A program made the position numbers and the translations under genes. A stretch of DNA of 64,000 bases from positions 1 through 64,000 of the forward strand of contig CAZBMD010000007.1 in assembly GCA_964493325.1 (NCBI GenBank). Direction: 5' to 3'. This stretch comes from CAZBMD01 sp964493325. Lineage in GTDB: Bacteria; Babelota; Babeliae; Babelales; RVW-14. The notes under the pieces are model-generated. The model did not search any database. It saw only the letters and a list, made by a program, of their open reading frames with translations, and was not told where the DNA came from. Positions 1-9,385 of the stretch are shown one piece after another (positions within the stretch are counted from its first letter, which is position 1; every line of letters begins with the position of its first letter).

Positions 1-58
1 TCGAACCTACGACCCACAGCTTAAAAGGCTGTTGCTCTACCGACTGAGCTAGCGGCTC
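1..58 (-). tRNA. tRNA-Lys (anticodon TTT), 3' end cut by window edge
   Basis: Read on the minus strand, the sequence has a GAGCCGC acceptor arm, the D-arm GCTCAGTCGGTAGAGC, an ACAGC/GCTGT anticodon stem enclosing loop CTTTTAA (anticodon TTT, lysine), and the T-loop GGTTCGA running off the window start. The 5' end at base 58 is inferred from the seven-base acceptor arm plus the TA before the D-stem. The 3' acceptor strand and CCA lie outside the window. Confidence 0.93.
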
Positions 59-171
59 TTTTCATTTGCTGCGATGATATGAGAGAAATTTAGTCAAATA
101 TCTCTATTTTGTCAAGTAATAATCAATACAAGCTAATTATTTTAATAAATTTTATGCTTAAAAAACTTCTA

Positions 172-1800
172 TTAATCGCCAGAACCTGTTTTTTCCTCAT
201 TAAATTCTAGCTTTTTAGGGGTACCTCTAAAAACTGAAGCAGTCGATTGATGAGGCTTTTGCGGCGTTATCGGGCTCGATGGCTGAAGACTTGTCTGAGT
301 GCCCGATAAAACATATGGCGTTTTATTTTCATCCAGACAGAAGAAGTTCTCACCGCTATAGTGAAGAGCATAGCCACGCAACTCTCGCTTACTCGTGCCT
401 TTGGCATGCAAAGATACTTTAGGAATAGAAGGAGTTCCCTCATCGGTATCAGTAGATAAAGACATACGGTCACTTTTTTCTATTTTTTGAGTTTTAGTCT
501 TATTGTAAGTTGAACTAGCACCCTTCTTCCTTTTTACTCCACTACTCTTAACAGGCTGATTCACACTAAGACCAATAAAAACCTCATCTTTAACTTCAAA
601 AGAGTTAACAAAATCCCGAAATTTACGCTCCATCTCATCCTTAATTGTATCGGGAGCTTTCCCGGAACTAAATTCACTCCATATTCTGTATGTCTTATCT
701 GAAGCCTTGATAAGAAAATGGTTTGATTTTAATTCCACATTCAATCCTGCAGCATAAAAAATTGCCAACAATAAAGCTTTGTAATAGTTGATTGATGTTC
801 CTCGCAACTTACAAGGGATACTTTTTAGCAGGCAATCAATATTTTTTAAAAATTTTGGCACCTCGCAAGCCTCAAGCGCCTCTCTTATATTTTTAAGATT
901 AACATGCTCTTCATCATCACCACGCAAACTCAGTTCGTTATCAAAATTATCCGACTTCTTAACAAGCATCTCTTCAAAGTTATTAAGCGTGATGTATTGC
1001 ATATACTCAGTATGCTTTACATTGACGCCTGAACCGCTTTGAGGTGCTGCTTGAAATGGAATCTGAATAGGAATTTCATTGGAAGCCTTGATATTCGTTA
1101 ATTTTAAGGTAACAGGCAAACGAGAAACTCCCAACACAAGGCTAGAAATATTCCCAAAACCATCATCAATAGTTTTTTCCTTAACTATGTTCTTATCCAA
1201 CCATTTTACGCTAGAAAAGAATGTAGAAAAAAAAGTAAAAGGCTTGCCATGTTGATGCAACATACCATAATAATCATTCTCAAAGATCTGCCTCATTCCA
1301 TTAATCATAACCTGCTGATTATGCTCTTTTCTCAGCAAAGGAGTCTTCTGTCTATTATCACTAATTTTATACTCAAAAATATAATAACGACTTTTATTGG
1401 CCGGAATGACCATCATGTCCGAGTAGCCATCTCCAGAAGGACGCTCAGCCTGAACATCATATCCTGTACTCAAGAAAAAAACATACAACAATGAGTGATA
1501 AAATGCCTCGGAAGCATCCACTTTGTAAGCCAGGGGAATAAAATCAAAAAATTTATCCATCGCGTCAATAATCATCTCGGGATGATTAGAAGATAGCCCA
1601 ACCATAAGCTGATTGCGTAAATCTGAACAATTCTGAGGCTGTTCTGCGTTATTATTGTTGTTATTACTTGGATTCTCTGACATAACAACATCAGAGGAAG
1701 AGGCCTGTTGCATTGCCATTACAGCAACAACATTTCCTATGATAAAAACAAAAATAATTATACTTCTGAGTAAACGATTACAGATATTTGTAATTTTCAT
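172..1800 (-). CDS. Exported PD-(D/E)XK nuclease-like (DUF1703-type) protein
   Basis: This 542-residue protein has a hydrophobic signal peptide (about residues 10-30) and an AAAGG ribosome site 5 bases before ATG 1800. Residues 99-146 match the PD-(D/E)XK-like domain usually fused to AAA-ATPase-like modules (DUF1703): FYHSLL, then a G-rich turn with Asp128, then E143-Y-K145 as the ExK motif. A second, degenerate copy (YYKALLLAIFY, about residues 335-400) lacks the catalytic residues. No AAA module is present. The C-terminal third is low complexity (Ser/Thr/Lys/Pro rich) and residues 46-51 are a poly-Asn run. A secreted nuclease-fold protein acting outside the cell, perhaps on host material, is inference; it could also be a non-catalytic relic. 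Confidence 0.6.
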   Translation of the reverse strand: MKITNICNRLLRSIIIFVFIIGNVVAVMAMQQASSSDVVMSENPSNNNNNNAEQPQNCSDLRNQLMVGLSSNHPEMIIDAMDKFFDFIPLAYKVDASEAFYHSLLYVFFLSTGYDVQAERPSGDGYSDMMVIPANKSRYYIFEYKISDNRQKTPLLRKEHNQQVMINGMRQIFENDYYGMLHQHGKPFTFFSTFFSSVKWLDKNIVKEKTIDDGFGNISSLVLGVSRLPVTLKLTNIKASNEIPIQIPFQAAPQSGSGVNVKHTEYMQYITLNNFEEMLVKKSDNFDNELSLRGDDEEHVNLKNIREALEACEVPKFLKNIDCLLKSIPCKLRGTSINYYKALLLAIFYAAGLNVELKSNHFLIKASDKTYRIWSEFSSGKAPDTIKDEMERKFRDFVNSFEVKDEVFIGLSVNQPVKSSGVKRKKGASSTYNKTKTQKIEKSDRMSLSTDTDEGTPSIPKVSLHAKGTSKRELRGYALHYSGENFFCLDENKTPYVLSGTQTSLQPSSPITPQKPHQSTASVFRGTPKKLEFNEEKTGSGD

Positions 1801-1917
1801 ATCAACCTTTTTTTAATTAAAAAAATAATATAAAAAAACAATATCGCTGATCATAACCATCAATCAATAAGAAACTTTATTTTTATTAATTTCAGCAACT
1901 CGTAAGCCGTTTTTTAC

Positions 1918-3282
1918 TTAGCCAAGAATTTTACTGCACACGAAGCAATAAATGATAACGCCTAGAATATCCATAAGCGTTGCTAAAAATGGAGCTGCGG
2001 AATGCGCAGGATCGATATTAAAACGGTCTAATATCAGAGGAATTAGGGATCCTGAAATAATAGAAACAATCACAATTAAAAAGAGCGAAAAGCTAATCGC
2101 AATCGCACTAAGCAGGTCGTGATGGGAAAAATAAACGCGCACAAAGCCTACGCAAATAAGCACACAGGCCATAATAAGCGCAACCCCAAATTCACGAAAA
2201 AGCACCTTAAACGCATTGTTGCGAGACATTTCTTTGGTCGTTAAACCACGAATAACAAGCGTTGCAGACTGATTTCCAGCATTTCCGCCAGTACCAATAA
2301 GCATGGTAAGAAAGATTGAAATAATAGAATATTTACTAAGTAATGAATCATAGCTTGCAAGAACCGCGCTGGAAAAACTTTGGAATAATAAAAGACCAAC
2401 AAGCCAAATACCTCGCTGCCAAACCATTTGCCATACCGGCGTTGCAAAGTAACTGTGTTGCACAGGAATTAGTCCAAACATTTTATAAACATCATCGCTG
2501 CCCTCTTGTTTGATAATGTCAAAAACATCATCGGCAGTAATCACACCCAAAAACTGTTGCTGCTTATCAACCACCGGGGCAACCATTACTCCGTAGTGAT
2601 GCATTTGGTTTGCAACGTCCTCTTGATCTTCACCCACATAGACCACAAATTCATTCTTATTAAGAATGCTCGAGAGCGATGTTTCAGGTTTATTAAGAAC
2701 CAATTTATCAAGGGTAATATATCCAACAAGGACATTGTCGCTCGTCGTCACGTACAAACGCTGAGTAAGGACTTTTTGCTGGCCAATCCGTTGCAAAAGT
2801 TCAACGCTCTTGCGCACCGTAAAATCTTTTTGAAGCGTAAGAACATCACTATTCATACGGCCACCTGCTGAGCGCGGATTAAACGTCAGCAAAGAAATAA
2901 TTTTGTTGCGCTGCTTACTTTGCAAAAGTTTAAGGTATTTCTCAAGATTTTCATCGGAAAGATGGTCGAACAAATCGGTCAGTTCATCAACCGGCATATT
3001 TTTTAAAATAGAACCTGCATGCTCGATGTCCAAAGTAACCAAGAGTTCAGCTTGAACCGGTTCTGCTACTTTTTCAAAAACTTTGATTGAAAGATCTCGA
3101 GGCAATTTTTTAAACAGGGCAACCCTGTGCGGTGCATCAAGCTTTGAAATAAGCATTGCAATATCTGCATGGTGTTGCTCGAGAAGGATTTTCCAAAAAT
3201 CTCGACCAAGTGCAGTATCTTCTTTAATAATCGATTCGATGTTGTTTTCAATTTGAAACAATATTTTTTTTATTCTGAGCAT
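1918..3282 (-). CDS. mgtE: Magnesium transporter MgtE
   Basis: The protein (454 residues) has full MgtE architecture and normal family length: an N-terminal helical Mg-sensing domain (residues 1 to about 130), a tandem CBS domain pair (about 135-255), and a five-helix membrane domain (about 280-454). The membrane part contains the conserved GTGGNAGNQSATLV segment and the late FLATLMDILGV segment that carries the pore aspartate. MgtE is an inner-membrane Mg2+ channel gated by cytosolic Mg2+ binding to the N and CBS domains. The gene stands alone on its strand, and I saw no Mg-responsive leader in the short upstream gap. Confidence 0.95.
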   Translation of the reverse strand: MLRIKKILFQIENNIESIIKEDTALGRDFWKILLEQHHADIAMLISKLDAPHRVALFKKLPRDLSIKVFEKVAEPVQAELLVTLDIEHAGSILKNMPVDELTDLFDHLSDENLEKYLKLLQSKQRNKIISLLTFNPRSAGGRMNSDVLTLQKDFTVRKSVELLQRIGQQKVLTQRLYVTTSDNVLVGYITLDKLVLNKPETSLSSILNKNEFVVYVGEDQEDVANQMHHYGVMVAPVVDKQQQFLGVITADDVFDIIKQEGSDDVYKMFGLIPVQHSYFATPVWQMVWQRGIWLVGLLLFQSFSSAVLASYDSLLSKYSIISIFLTMLIGTGGNAGNQSATLVIRGLTTKEMSRNNAFKVLFREFGVALIMACVLICVGFVRVYFSHHDLLSAIAISFSLFLIVIVSIISGSLIPLILDRFNIDPAHSAAPFLATLMDILGVIIYCFVCSKILG

Positions 3283-3434
3283 GGAACACCCCGAACCGTT
3301 CTATTTCCCGAGTCATCACTTGTCTATTTGACTTTACTTTACTATAAAATATAATTAAAAATAAACGTTTTTTGCTATAAAAAGCTAAAAATAGCCTCTG
3401 CTGTTACTATCGCTTAAATTTTAGAAGTACCCTT

Positions 3435-4343
3435 ATGAATGAGAAAACGATTCACACACTGATCAAAAATGATGAGCAAACGTTGCGTCTTGATAAATTT
3501 TTGCTCACTCAATTCCCTGAATATTCTCGATCATACTTTCAGCAAATCATTGGTAGTGGCATTGTAACAGTAAATACAAAGCCTGTCAGCAAAACCAGTA
3601 CCTCTCTAAAAAAAGGTGATTCCGTACAGCTCTACTTCCCTCCTGCTAAGCAGCTTCGAGCAACCCCTCAACCTGTCGATTTTCAAATTATCGATGAACA
3701 AGAAGATTTTATCGTCATTAATAAGCCAGCTGGACTATTGGTCCATATGGCACACGCAGCATCAACAGAAAAAACACTTGTGGACGGCTTATTACACCAT
3801 TTTGCAGAACTTAATTCTTTTGACGAATCGGTTCGACCAGGCATTGTACACCGTCTTGATAAGGATACCTCGGGGCTCATGCTCATTGCTCGCAACACAC
3901 CTGGACACATCGAGCTTGCTCGAATGTTCAGAGAACATTTAGTAGCAAAAACATATCTTGCGGTTGTTCATAAAAACCTCAAAACAGATGGGCGTATTGA
4001 TTTCCCGATTGGACGACACCCCTCCGAAGCACACAAAATGTCCCATTTTGGGTTTGCGCGTAAACCCGCAACTACTTTTTATTCGCCACTCAAGCAATAC
4101 AACAATGCAACACTCTTATCGGTCAGAATCATCACCGGTAGAACTCACCAAATTCGTGTACACTGCGCAGCTATTGGACACGGACTTTATGGCGATGAAA
4201 CCTACGGCATCCCCACACCTCTAATAGACAGGCAGGCATTGCACTCGTGGAAGCTTGCATTTGAATATAAAGGACAACAATTTAACTATAGCACCCCGGT
4301 TCCGCAGGATTTTAAAGCTCTTCTTGTAACATTAAGCCAATAA
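3435..4343 (+). CDS. rluD: RluA/RluD-family 23S rRNA pseudouridine synthase
   Basis: The 302-residue protein starts with an S4 RNA-binding domain (about residues 15-75, LRLDKFL...SGIVTVN). The RluA-type catalytic domain follows, with the signature HRLDKDTSG at 139-147, so Asp142 is the predicted nucleophile, and the late RTHQIRVH motif. The family converts specific uridines of large-subunit rRNA to pseudouridine. Presence of S4 and the length favour the RluD/RluC branch over RluA, but the exact target uridines cannot be told from sequence. It is divergent from mgtE, with a short shared upstream region. Confidence 0.88.
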   Translation: MNEKTIHTLIKNDEQTLRLDKFLLTQFPEYSRSYFQQIIGSGIVTVNTKPVSKTSTSLKKGDSVQLYFPPAKQLRATPQPVDFQIIDEQEDFIVINKPAGLLVHMAHAASTEKTLVDGLLHHFAELNSFDESVRPGIVHRLDKDTSGLMLIARNTPGHIELARMFREHLVAKTYLAVVHKNLKTDGRIDFPIGRHPSEAHKMSHFGFARKPATTFYSPLKQYNNATLLSVRIITGRTHQIRVHCAAIGHGLYGDETYGIPTPLIDRQALHSWKLAFEYKGQQFNYSTPVPQDFKALLVTLSQ

Positions 4344-4446
4344 TCCTAATTCTCATTTTTTTAATATTGCTTTTTGCTAATATTTATTACTATTATTAAT
4401 AAATATATATAAATTTTAAAATTTAGAAACAAACTCGGAGACTCTC

Positions 4447-5652
4447 ATGCAAAGATCTCATTTTTTTATAATTTCTTTAACACTAGTATTCATTTCTAGC
4501 ATGGTTTTTATTTGTTTCTGTCAGAAGCCGCAAGAAAATCTTCAAATTATTGGAGACATGCAACTTACTAAAAGAAAATTGATGGATCATCCAATTCAAC
4601 CAATTATAAAAAATAATCGCTTTTTTAATAACGAAGCAGAATCAAAAATAAAACACATGGGTGATGCTTTACAAATTTTTATTGCAACAAAAACATCAAC
4701 CTCTAAGTATTTCTCAGGAGACTACTTTGACTGGGTTAGAAGAGACACCGTATTGAACAAATCAATAGACTTACAAGCCCAGTGGATAGGACATGCTTCA
4801 TTTCTTATTCAAGCAAATAACTTTAACATTCTTAGTGATCCTCTTTTTTTTCACCTTCAAACGCCACTTTATCCCAGAAAAACACCTGTGGGGATAAGAC
4901 CAGAAAAGCTACCGCGCATCGATTTTGTTATTATTTCACATAACCACAGAGATCATCTAGATGAACAAAGCATGAAGCTTCTTGTCGAACAACAACCTAT
5001 CATGCTTGTGCCTCAAGGAACAAAAGAATGGTTTATTGATAGAGGATTTTCTAATGTCTTTGAAAATAACTGGTGGGAGACATCAAGCTTTTCTAGAGAT
5101 GGAAAAGATATAGAATTTACATTTGTCCCAGCCGTTCATTGGTCAGGAAGAGGTCTTACTGATGCTCATACTTCACTATGGGGAGGATGGGTTATCAAAA
5201 CAGCAAATCGAACGGTTTACTTTGCAGGCGACACAGGGTTGAATAAAAATATATTTAATGCCATTAAAGAATTTACAAAAAAAATTGACTGCGTTTTCCT
5301 TCCGATTGGACCATGCGAACCTCGAAAACTTATGCAACATTCCCACATGAGTGCCGAAGAAGCTGTCGAAGCGTATAAAATTCTTGAGGCATCTCTTTTT
5401 ATCCCTATGCACTGGGGAACGTTTGCCCTTGGTCCAGACTCTTTTGATGCTCCAATGCAACGGCTTGACCAAGCATGGGCTGAAAATATCCCTGTAGACC
5501 TTCAAAAAAATTTATACAGGATTAAATTTGGCGAACGAATAAATATCGAAAATCTAGTAAAGCCAGATCCTGCACCAGTTGCTGCTTCAACAAATGTCCC
5601 CTCAATCTCTGAACAACAAAACAGCCTGCAAACGCTTAATGATAGTCGCTAA
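4447..5652 (+). CDS. Exported NAPE-PLD-like metallo-beta-lactamase-fold hydrolase, copy 1
   Basis: The 401-residue protein has an N-terminal hydrophobic export segment (about residues 7-25). The MBL-fold metal site is complete: H165-N-H167-R-D169-H170, H231 (PAVHWSGR), D262 (FAGDTG) and H322 (PMHWGTF). The order and spacing match, from memory, the zinc ligands of mammalian N-acyl-phosphatidylethanolamine phospholipase D, and IGPCEPR corresponds to IGAYEPR there. Related bacterial proteins are often named outer-membrane protein RomA or UlaG-like. A phospholipid or N-acyl-ethanolamine substrate is plausible but inferred. RBS CGGAG precedes ATG 4447. A second copy lies at 6708-7883. Confidence 0.85.
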   Translation: MQRSHFFIISLTLVFISSMVFICFCQKPQENLQIIGDMQLTKRKLMDHPIQPIIKNNRFFNNEAESKIKHMGDALQIFIATKTSTSKYFSGDYFDWVRRDTVLNKSIDLQAQWIGHASFLIQANNFNILSDPLFFHLQTPLYPRKTPVGIRPEKLPRIDFVIISHNHRDHLDEQSMKLLVEQQPIMLVPQGTKEWFIDRGFSNVFENNWWETSSFSRDGKDIEFTFVPAVHWSGRGLTDAHTSLWGGWVIKTANRTVYFAGDTGLNKNIFNAIKEFTKKIDCVFLPIGPCEPRKLMQHSHMSAEEAVEAYKILEASLFIPMHWGTFALGPDSFDAPMQRLDQAWAENIPVDLQKNLYRIKFGERINIENLVKPDPAPVAASTNVPSISEQQNSLQTLNDSR

Positions 5653-5707
5653 ATAATGTAGGGTCATTCACACAAATTAAAGCAAATAAACTAGAGATTC
5701 TGTCTGT

Positions 5708-6541
5708 ATGAAAAAATACCTTATCATACTATCGATCACCGCATTTTTCTTACCTGCTCAAAATACGCTTTGGGGTATGGAATGCCAAACAGAACAAGAG
5801 ATTCAAGACGAAGCGCTACTTGCTCGATTTTTTGATAAATATGCACCTCCAGCAGATGTATGCACCTTCATCGAAGAAAATAAAGAATTCTTTTTATCTG
5901 AAGATGATAAAAAAGTTCCAGGCTATCCACTATTCCTCAAAGACTCTGATGTTACCAGACTTATCAATGCGCAGCGCCTTCGCTCGTGCATAAAAAAACA
6001 TAATGCTGATTGTTTTGAAGTAGCACAAAAATATGCGTACAACCTTGATGAATCGCTCACTATTCTTGCAGAATACATTGAACCTGAATGCAAATTTTTA
6101 AATTTTTCACTCAAAGAAATTCAGCAGCTAACTTTATTATCCGAAGAAACTGGGTTTAGCGACCTAAGCCTCTTTCCACGTGTGAATATCATTCGTAATT
6201 CATCGAATAAACTGGTTTTTATTGATACTGAAGATTGCTCTTTCAACCCTCATTGGAAGATTCACAACATCCCTGCTTATTGCAAAGCGCAATTCACAGC
6301 AAGATTATTAGACGGTTTACAGGACTATAGCAAGAAGCCCCACAAACTCGATACCGAAGTCTTAGAGTGGCTAAGAAAGCGAGTAGATGTTTTAAAAAAC
6401 AGCCCAGAAGGGACACAGGAAGCAAAAACCATAGTAGAATTAGCTGAATTGGATGATCCTGAAATTGATCTTGAACGTATAAAACTTATTATTAAACGCA
6501 AGTTTACCAACAACAAACCACTGTGTTTTTCATTTTTTTAA
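5708..6541 (+). CDS. Secreted protein of unknown function between the two NAPE-PLD paralogs
   Basis: This 277-residue protein has a clean signal peptide (MKKYLIILSITAFFLPAQ, cleavage near residue 23). The mature part is mostly predicted helix with scattered cysteines (CQTE, CTF, SCIKKH, DCF, ECKF). I do not recognise the family. A segment around residue 165-180 (NIIRNSSNKLVFIDTEDCSF) resembles the metal-binding strand of kinase-like folds, a weak resemblance only. It sits 55 bp after the first NAPE-PLD-like gene on the same strand, so the two may be co-transcribed. No convincing ribosome site is visible before ATG 5708. Confidence 0.6.
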   Translation: MKKYLIILSITAFFLPAQNTLWGMECQTEQEIQDEALLARFFDKYAPPADVCTFIEENKEFFLSEDDKKVPGYPLFLKDSDVTRLINAQRLRSCIKKHNADCFEVAQKYAYNLDESLTILAEYIEPECKFLNFSLKEIQQLTLLSEETGFSDLSLFPRVNIIRNSSNKLVFIDTEDCSFNPHWKIHNIPAYCKAQFTARLLDGLQDYSKKPHKLDTEVLEWLRKRVDVLKNSPEGTQEAKTIVELAELDDPEIDLERIKLIIKRKFTNNKPLCFSFF

Positions 6542-6626
6542 TAAAAATAGATATGAATAGATCGCTATTTCCGATAGATTAAGGCATGTAAATAATACGC
6601 AGTCTGAAATACTACATTTTGGCCGA

Positions 6627-6655
6627 TTGACCAATTTATTAATAATTGATAATCT
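6627..6655 (+). promoter_or_regulatory. Probable sigma-70 promoter of NAPE-PLD-like copy 2
   Basis: TTGACC (6627-6632) and TAATCT (6650-6655) are separated by 17 bases, giving a predicted transcription start near 6662, about 46 bases before ATG 6708. This suggests the second paralog has its own promoter. Confidence 0.5.
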
Positions 6656-6707
6656 ATTTATAATTATATCTCAATAAATAGTCTTGTATTCAAATCAAGG
6701 AGTTGTT

Positions 6708-7883
6708 ATGACTAAGAAATTACTACTAATGACTATTTCGCTTCTGCACGCGCTATTTTACGGTCAAGCCGTAAATGCAACTATTCCAACAAACGATACC
6801 ATCTGCTCATACCAAAACAACAACATAGATCTAACCGATAGAGAATCCCTACCCCACAAAATTCAACCAGTGATAAAAAATAACCTGTTTTTTAATAACA
6901 ACACAGAAAGTAAATTAAAGCACGTGGGAGATGCGTTAAATATTTTTTGGGCAACCAAAACATCAACTCAAAAATATTTCAGCTCAGATCCAGCGCTTTG
7001 GATAAAAAAAGACCTCGTAGTTCAAAATTCTACCAACCTACAACTGCAATGGATTGGACACGCATCGTTTCTTATTCAAGTAAATACCTTCAACATCCTT
7101 ACAGATCCATTGTTTTATCACCTTCATAGGGTTTTGTACCCACGAAAAACCCCTGTAGGTATTGATCCTATAGACGTTCCAAAGATTGATTTTATCATTA
7201 TCTCTCATAATCACAGAGATCATCTAGACGAACAAAGCATGAAAATGCTTAAACATCACCAACCTATCATGCTGGTTCCCCAGGGCACCAAAAATTGGTT
7301 TTCAAACCGCGGCTTTGAAAATGTTATAGAAAATAACTGGTGGCAAAAGTCTACCTTCAGACGCAATGGACAGGTTATAGAATTCACTTTTGTTCCTGCT
7401 GTGCATTGGTCAGGCCGATCTTTACTTGATGCCCATACCTCATTGTGGGGCGGCTGGGTGATAAAAGCAAACAATCAAAACCTCTATTTTGCCGGTGACA
7501 CCGGATTTAATGAGGATATTTTTAAAGCAATTAAAGAATATGCAAAACCTCTTGATTGTGCTCTTTTACCTATTGGACCATGCGAACCTCGTAAGCTCAT
7601 GTGCCATTCTCACATGGGGCCAGAAGATGCTGTGCAAGCTTATAAAATCCTCAAACCAAAATTATTGATACCAATGCATTGGGGAACTTTTGGGTTAGGC
7701 CCCGACTCATTTGATGCACCAATTAAGCGTCTCAGTGAAGCGTGGCAAAGCAATATCACAGCAGAGAAACAAGACAAATTATACAAAATTAAATTTGGCG
7801 AACGAATCTCTATTAAAAATCAAGAAACAACTGATGCCGACAAAGTGGCTACCGTTGAAGAGTTACCGATTATTGAACCATAA
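6708..7883 (+). CDS. Exported NAPE-PLD-like metallo-beta-lactamase-fold hydrolase, copy 2
   Basis: The protein has 391 residues from ATG 6708. This start is chosen over the upstream TTG at 6684 because AAGGAG (6697-6702) sits 5 bases before it and it opens a proper signal peptide (MTKKLLLMTISLLHALFYGQA). It is a full-length paralog of the product at 4447-5652, with the same metal ligands: H167-N-H169-R-D171-H172, then AVHWSGR, FAGDTG and MHWGTF. The N-terminal leader and C-terminal tail have diverged while the catalytic core is highly conserved, which suggests an old duplication under selection for catalysis. The substrate is unproven; an exported phospholipase D-like or lactonase-like activity is possible. 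Confidence 0.85.
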   Translation: MTKKLLLMTISLLHALFYGQAVNATIPTNDTICSYQNNNIDLTDRESLPHKIQPVIKNNLFFNNNTESKLKHVGDALNIFWATKTSTQKYFSSDPALWIKKDLVVQNSTNLQLQWIGHASFLIQVNTFNILTDPLFYHLHRVLYPRKTPVGIDPIDVPKIDFIIISHNHRDHLDEQSMKMLKHHQPIMLVPQGTKNWFSNRGFENVIENNWWQKSTFRRNGQVIEFTFVPAVHWSGRSLLDAHTSLWGGWVIKANNQNLYFAGDTGFNEDIFKAIKEYAKPLDCALLPIGPCEPRKLMCHSHMGPEDAVQAYKILKPKLLIPMHWGTFGLGPDSFDAPIKRLSEAWQSNITAEKQDKLYKIKFGERISIKNQETTDADKVATVEELPIIEP

Positions 7884-7948
7884 AAAATAGACATTATAAA
7901 ACAATCATATCAAATTCTAAATTCTTTAATAAAGATGAAGAATATTGT

Positions 7949-7976
7949 TTGACAATTATCATGCAAGCCCTATAAT
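7949..7976 (+). promoter_or_regulatory. Consensus sigma-70 promoter of the tRNA-fMet gene
   Basis: A perfect TTGACA (7949-7954) and a perfect TATAAT (7971-7976), spaced by 16 bases, sit about 65 bases before the tRNA. This is the strongest promoter match in the window, as expected for a stable RNA gene. Confidence 0.85.
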
Positions 7977-8041
7977 AAGTGCACTAGTTAGATAGTTTTG
8001 TTGAAGAAACTAAATTTTCTAATAATAATGTTTGAAATCAT

Positions 8042-8118
<77 letters not shown>

Positions 8119-8130
8119 AATTTTAAAAAA

Positions 8131-8159
8131 GCCGTAGTTTGCATGACTACGGCTTTTTT
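8131..8159 (+). terminator. Intrinsic terminator after tRNA-fMet
   Basis: GCCGTAGT (8131-8138) pairs with ACTACGGC (8146-8153) around a 7-base loop and is followed by six T residues. It lies 12 bases after the tRNA CCA end. Confidence 0.9.
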
Positions 8160-8204
8160 CTTTCATTCAGAAAGACCAAAAATATATTTAAACATACAAA
8201 TAGT

Positions 8205-8795
8205 ATGTCCAAGAAAAGAAATGAGTTTGTAATGAACCGATTAAAAACTATTGAATCAACAATCGATATTCCCTTGGAATATCAAAACACTCCAATCGGC
8301 TTGCTATTTGAATATCATAATTTAAATCGCTCGCAAACAGCCTACCCCACAGCACAGCTGATGGTTGGCATGTGCATGGATAACCGCAAAAACCTTCGAA
8401 TTCCGGATAACTTTGCCTATGTGTTGCGCGCTGGGGGAGGCAATCTGCGCTCCAGTGGATTTAAAGTTTCGTACGCCATTGCCGTTGGCGGCGTACGATA
8501 TGTTGCCCTTATTGGACACACACAATGCGGCATGATTAACCTGATTGCCCGCAAAGAACAATTTATTCAGGGCCTTATTGATGGTGCAGGATGGAAGCGT
8601 GAACAGGCTCAAAAATATTTCACCCATTTTGCTCCCAAGTTTGAAATTGGAGATGAGGTAGATTTTGTGCTCAGCGAGACCATACGATTGCGCCGCAAGT
8701 ACCCAAAAATTATCATCGTTCCGCTCATCTATCGCGTTGAAGACAACCTTCTGTACCTTGTCAACGAAGAAACTTCGGAAACAGGCTCAATTTAA
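8205..8795 (+). CDS. Beta-carbonic anhydrase-like protein
   Basis: The 196-residue reading (from ATG 8205) carries the beta-carbonic anhydrase zinc site: C57-M-D59-N-R61 (the CxDxR motif with its Asp/Arg dyad) and H105-x-x-C108 (GHTQCGM), with a Gly-rich ALIGHTQCG context. It is somewhat short for the family. The enzyme interconverts CO2 and bicarbonate, and bicarbonate would feed the biotin carboxylase encoded nearby on the other strand. The start is uncertain: the open frame extends back to 8139 but that would run into the tRNA terminator; ATG 8205 and ATG 8232 are both possible. Its 3' end overlaps the end of the converging MerR gene by 4 bases. Confidence 0.72.
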   Translation: MSKKRNEFVMNRLKTIESTIDIPLEYQNTPIGLLFEYHNLNRSQTAYPTAQLMVGMCMDNRKNLRIPDNFAYVLRAGGGNLRSSGFKVSYAIAVGGVRYVALIGHTQCGMINLIARKEQFIQGLIDGAGWKREQAQKYFTHFAPKFEIGDEVDFVLSETIRLRRKYPKIIIVPLIYRVEDNLLYLVNEETSETGSI

Positions 8796-9385
8796 CCCAA
8801 AAGTTCGTCTAGCTTTTGAATCTGCGCTTTAAGCGTATTAAGCTTACTAAAAAACTCTTGTGCTGCTGGTGAATGTTTTTCGTAATCCTCACGATCAACC
8901 TCTGCTGGTTGGGCAGAAAATGGAGCAGATTCAACTTCTGGCTCACTCATCTGCTGATCAACAAATGCTCCTTCGGTCACCTGATCATGCGCATCCAACT
9001 GTACAGGCAAAGCTTCTTTCAGGTCAGCATCATCAACAAGATTATTGGCATCAGCCAATGCTTCAATTAATTCATACTCAGCTTCTTGAACTGCAGCCGC
9101 TACTTCGTTTTTAACTGGCGCTGGGGCTTGCGAATTTTGCATCTGAAGCTGCTTTTTTGCACCAGAAATGGTAAATCCTTGGGAATACAGAAGATCTTTA
9201 ATGGTAAGAAAGAGCGACAGATCCTCTTGTGTATAAAAACGCTGACCACCACTGGAACGATCTGATTTGATATTAAACTCTTTTTCCCAAAATCGAATGA
9301 TAAATTTTTTAAGATTTAACTCTTTGGCTAGATCACCAATTCTAAACTGACGTTTGTGCATCGATACTTTTTGGTGCTGAATCAT
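8792..9385 (-). CDS. MerR-family transcriptional regulator
   Basis: The N-terminal 70 residues form a MerR winged helix (FRIGDLAKELNL...RFWEKEFNI...GGQRFYTQEDL). The remaining part is acidic, rich in Ala/Glu/Gln, and ends in a short coiled coil. There is no metal-binding cysteine set, so metal sensing is unlikely. ATG 9385 is preferred because AAAGGGG lies 8 bases upstream. The gene start overlaps the end of the biotin carrier gene by 44 bases, so it is probably co-transcribed as the third gene of that operon and may regulate it or an unlinked target. MerR proteins usually act as dimers on promoters with long spacers. Confidence 0.85.
   Translation of the reverse strand: MIQHQKVSMHKRQFRIGDLAKELNLKKFIIRFWEKEFNIKSDRSSGGQRFYTQEDLSLFLTIKDLLYSQGFTISGAKKQLQMQNSQAPAPVKNEVAAAVQEAEYELIEALADANNLVDDADLKEALPVQLDAHDQVTEGAFVDQQMSEPEVESAPFSAQPAEVDREDYEKHSPAAQEFFSKLNTLKAQIQKLDELLG

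Noticed and set aside
1249..1494. Plus-strand 81-codon frame inside the PD-(D/E)XK gene
   Set aside because: Antisense to a longer, domain-bearing gene; no supporting signals.
8139..8204. Longer carbonic anhydrase start at 8139
   Set aside because: It would begin inside the loop of the tRNA-fMet terminator and has no ribosome site.
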